Positions 19,983 to 21,284 of a stretch of DNA of 21,284 nucleotides are shown piece after piece. A program made the translations under genes and the position numbers. The notes beneath the pieces were generated by a model. It saw nothing but the letters and a program-made list of their open reading frames with translations. It was not told the origin of the DNA and searched no databases. The stretch lies in the IMG/VR virus record IMGVR_UViG_3300044627_000687, positions 1-21,284 of that record; one strand, given 5' to 3'. This stretch comes from a virus. The first letter of the stretch is position 1; each line of letters begins with the position of its first letter.

Positions 19983-20288
19983 ATGAAGTTACCAACAAAA
20001 ATGAGAGTCGGCAGGAAGTGGTACAGCGTGGAGGTGGTGGAAGCCATGCTTCACCGCCGAGATATGGGGCGCACGTTCTACCCAGAGCAGTGCATCCGGC
20101 TTGGCAAGACCAGCAACATCACGGGGCGTAAGTTCAGTAAGGATGAGTTGGCCGACACCTTCTGGCACGAAGTCACACACGCCATACTGGAGGACATGGG
20201 ACAGCACGAGTTGAACCGCAACGAAGCGTTCGTCACACAGTTTGCCAACCGATTAACAGTAGCCATCAAGACAGCGAAGTTCGAATGA
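19983..20288 (+). CDS. HExxH metalloprotein (SprT / ImmA-like)
   Basis: This 101-residue protein follows AAGGAGAAGT. It carries FWHEVTHAILEDMG, a zincin HExxH (H62, E63, H66), with NRNEAFV supplying a possible third ligand (E81). The N-terminus is basic (MKLPTKMRVGRKWYSVEV). Phage and bacterial proteins of this shape are SprT-like or ImmA/IrrE-like metalloproteases, some of which act on DNA-bound proteins or repressors. Its length is short and no further domain is visible, so substrate and activity are uncertain. It sits between the polymerase and the Cas4-like nuclease and overlaps the latter by ATGA. Confidence 0.75.
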   Translation: MKLPTKMRVGRKWYSVEVVEAMLHRRDMGRTFYPEQCIRLGKTSNITGRKFSKDELADTFWHEVTHAILEDMGQHELNRNEAFVTQFANRLTVAIKTAKFE

Positions 20289-20950
20289 AAAAACCAGCAT
20301 GGTCACACAGCAGCCTAAAAGATTTTGAGGGCTGTCAGCGCAGGTATCACGAGGTCAAGGTCTTAAAGAAGTACCCCTTCCAAGAGACTGAGGCCACGCG
20401 CTACGGCAATCAGGTACATCAGGCCATTGAAGACTACATCAGGGACAAGAAGCCAATACCGCCTGAGTATGCGCAGTTCCAGCCTGTGGTGGACGCTATG
20501 CTGAACAAACCCGGACGAGCTTTGGCTGAGTACGAGATGGCGCTGACTGTGGACTTACGCCCTACCAACTGGAAGGCGCCAGACGTATGGGTCAGGGGTA
20601 TCGCGGACATCTTGGTCATCGATGACGAGAACCTTACGGCGTGGGTGGGTGATTGGAAGACAGGCAACAACAAGTACCCCGACAGGGATCAGCTTGTACT
20701 TATGTCGCTTATGGTTTTCTCTCACTTTCCGCACATCCGCAAGGTCAACTCAGCGTTGCTGTTCATTGTCAAAAATGATATGGTCAAGATGCAGATGACA
20801 CGCGATCAATCTGAAGCCTTCTGGTGGAAGTATCGTGAGCGTACTGCGCGGCTCGAAGCATGCTTTGAGAACGATGTATGGAACCCCAATCAAACCCCAC
20901 TATGCGGATGGTGTCAGGTCACCGGATGCGAGTTCAACCCTAAACACTAG
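20285..20950 (+). CDS. PD-(D/E)xK exonuclease, Cas4/RecB-like, with putative Fe-S cluster
   Basis: This 221-residue protein shows the RecB-family nuclease layout. It has SHSSLKDFEGCQRRYHEVK with an early Cys (C17), GNQVHQAIEDYI, EYEMAL, GIADILVIDD with the acidic residue, and GDWKTG containing the D-x-K catalytic pair. DQLVLMSLMVF follows. The C-terminus CGWCQVTGC with the N-terminal Cys makes a four-Cys set typical of Cas4 and AddB iron-sulphur nucleases. Such proteins degrade DNA ends and serve phage recombination. It is coupled to the HExxH gene by ATGA and followed by an HNH gene. No cas genes are present. Confidence 0.85.
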   Translation: MKKPAWSHSSLKDFEGCQRRYHEVKVLKKYPFQETEATRYGNQVHQAIEDYIRDKKPIPPEYAQFQPVVDAMLNKPGRALAEYEMALTVDLRPTNWKAPDVWVRGIADILVIDDENLTAWVGDWKTGNNKYPDRDQLVLMSLMVFSHFPHIRKVNSALLFIVKNDMVKMQMTRDQSEAFWWKYRERTARLEACFENDVWNPNQTPLCGWCQVTGCEFNPKH

Positions 20951-20955
20951 GAGCA

Positions 20956-21198
20956 ATGATGACACAGACCAACGGCAAGCGTGACTACAAACACGCATAC
21001 AAACTGCAAAAGAAAACAGGCGAGACAGCCGATCAAGTTGAGCGTCAGAAAGCACGGCGTGCCTATGACAAGAAGGGTGTTGATCGTGCAGGCAAGGACA
21101 TCGATCACATCAAACCTCTGCGTGCAGGGGGCAAGTCCGTAACAGGTAACACACGCTTGCGTAGTAAGAGCGCCAATCAGAGCGACAACGGAAAATAA
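20956..21198 (+). CDS. HNH-type endonuclease (small)
   Basis: This 80-residue basic protein begins MMTQTNGKRDYKHAYKLQKK. It has the HNH-like core AGKDIDHIKPLRAGGKSVTGN followed by TRLRSKSANQSD. The order D-H, x-P-L, G, then N and R-x-x-x-x-x-N matches short phage HNH proteins, with the catalytic His at DIDHI. It could act as a homing, packaging or repair nuclease. The size and context (after Cas4-like, before a probable helicase) suggest a replication-associated role. A weak AGGAGCA site precedes the ATG; a second ATG follows at once. Confidence 0.8.
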   Translation: MMTQTNGKRDYKHAYKLQKKTGETADQVERQKARRAYDKKGVDRAGKDIDHIKPLRAGGKSVTGNTRLRSKSANQSDNGK

Positions 21199-21213
21199 TA
21201 GCTTGGAGAAGCA

Positions 21214-21284
21214 ATGGAAATCGTAGAAGACAAAGCAATCATCTTACGCACAAGGAACCCGCACAAGTACTCAATCATCCCTAA
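21214..21284 (+). CDS. Start of a probable SNF2-type helicase (partial)
   Basis: After TTGGAGAAGCA the ATG at 21214 opens a frame that runs off the window (23 codons seen), reading MEIVEDKAIILRTRNPHKY and then SIIP. This opening resembles the N-terminus of phage SNF2-like DEAD-box helicases (MEIxExKAxLLxxRNPxxxxxxIP), which remodel DNA during replication and recombination. The motifs needed to prove it lie outside the window. Position after the Cas4-like and HNH genes fits. Confidence 0.45.
   Translation, partial: MEIVEDKAIILRTRNPHKYSIIP

Noticed and set aside
1-21284. tRNA genes, integrase or att sites
   Set aside because: I looked for T-loop patterns and paired acceptor stems and for recombinase motifs and saw none; the rest of the genome would be needed to judge lifestyle.

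Overview
The window is about 21 kb of a tailed double-stranded DNA bacteriophage genome (Caudoviricetes-type). It has a large terminase, a portal, a scaffold-like protein, a phage family A DNA polymerase, and many short tightly packed genes with strong AAGGAGAA-type ribosome binding sites. I see no bacterial housekeeping genes, tRNAs, integrase or CRISPR array. The host cannot be read from the sequence. The Shine-Dalgarno use fits a Gram-negative host, and the gene set resembles uncultured aquatic phages, but that is inference.

Layout. Positions 1-5984 (minus strand) form the packaging and head module, read leftward: a 23-codon leader ORF, putative small terminase, large terminase, portal, a small conserved protein, a Cpn10/GroES-like protein, and a coiled-coil scaffold-like protein cut by the window edge. 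Positions 5985-6430 are a divergent regulatory gap with an intrinsic terminator on the plus strand. Positions 6431-15459 (plus strand) are an early/accessory region of small unknown genes. It includes a NinX-like protein, a large acidic Cys-pair protein, an M20/M28-like zinc peptidase and a winged-helix protein. Positions 16138-21284 (plus strand) are the replication/recombination module: a VRR-NUC nuclease, family A DNA polymerase with 3'-5' exonuclease, an HExxH metalloprotein, a Cas4/RecB-like nuclease, an HNH endonuclease, and the first codons of what is probably a SNF2-type helicase.

Non-coding structure is the most unusual part. (1) Positions 15472-16107 hold a G-rich array of 117 pentamers of form GGHNN (H = not G), broken into 11 units of 7-12 pentamers. 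Each unit ends in a tetramer (GGCA, once AGCA), so all spacings between boundaries are 4 modulo 5. I know of no described element with this design. (2) Seven copies of the dyad GGGACA-NN-TGTCCC are scattered over 6395-14191, mostly just after stop codons. (3) Positions 7400-7687 hold a gapless inverted repeat with 97-bp arms (66/97 matches in conserved blocks) around an AT-rich 94-bp centre, a candidate origin or regulatory element. (4) The 9-mer GATTATTGA occurs six times between 6672 and 8378.

How it works together (inference): divergent transcription separates leftward packaging/head genes from rightward early and replication genes. The dyads look like operator sites across the early region. 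The 7.4-7.7 kb inverted repeat and the G-rich array are candidates for replication or regulatory sites serving the replication module.
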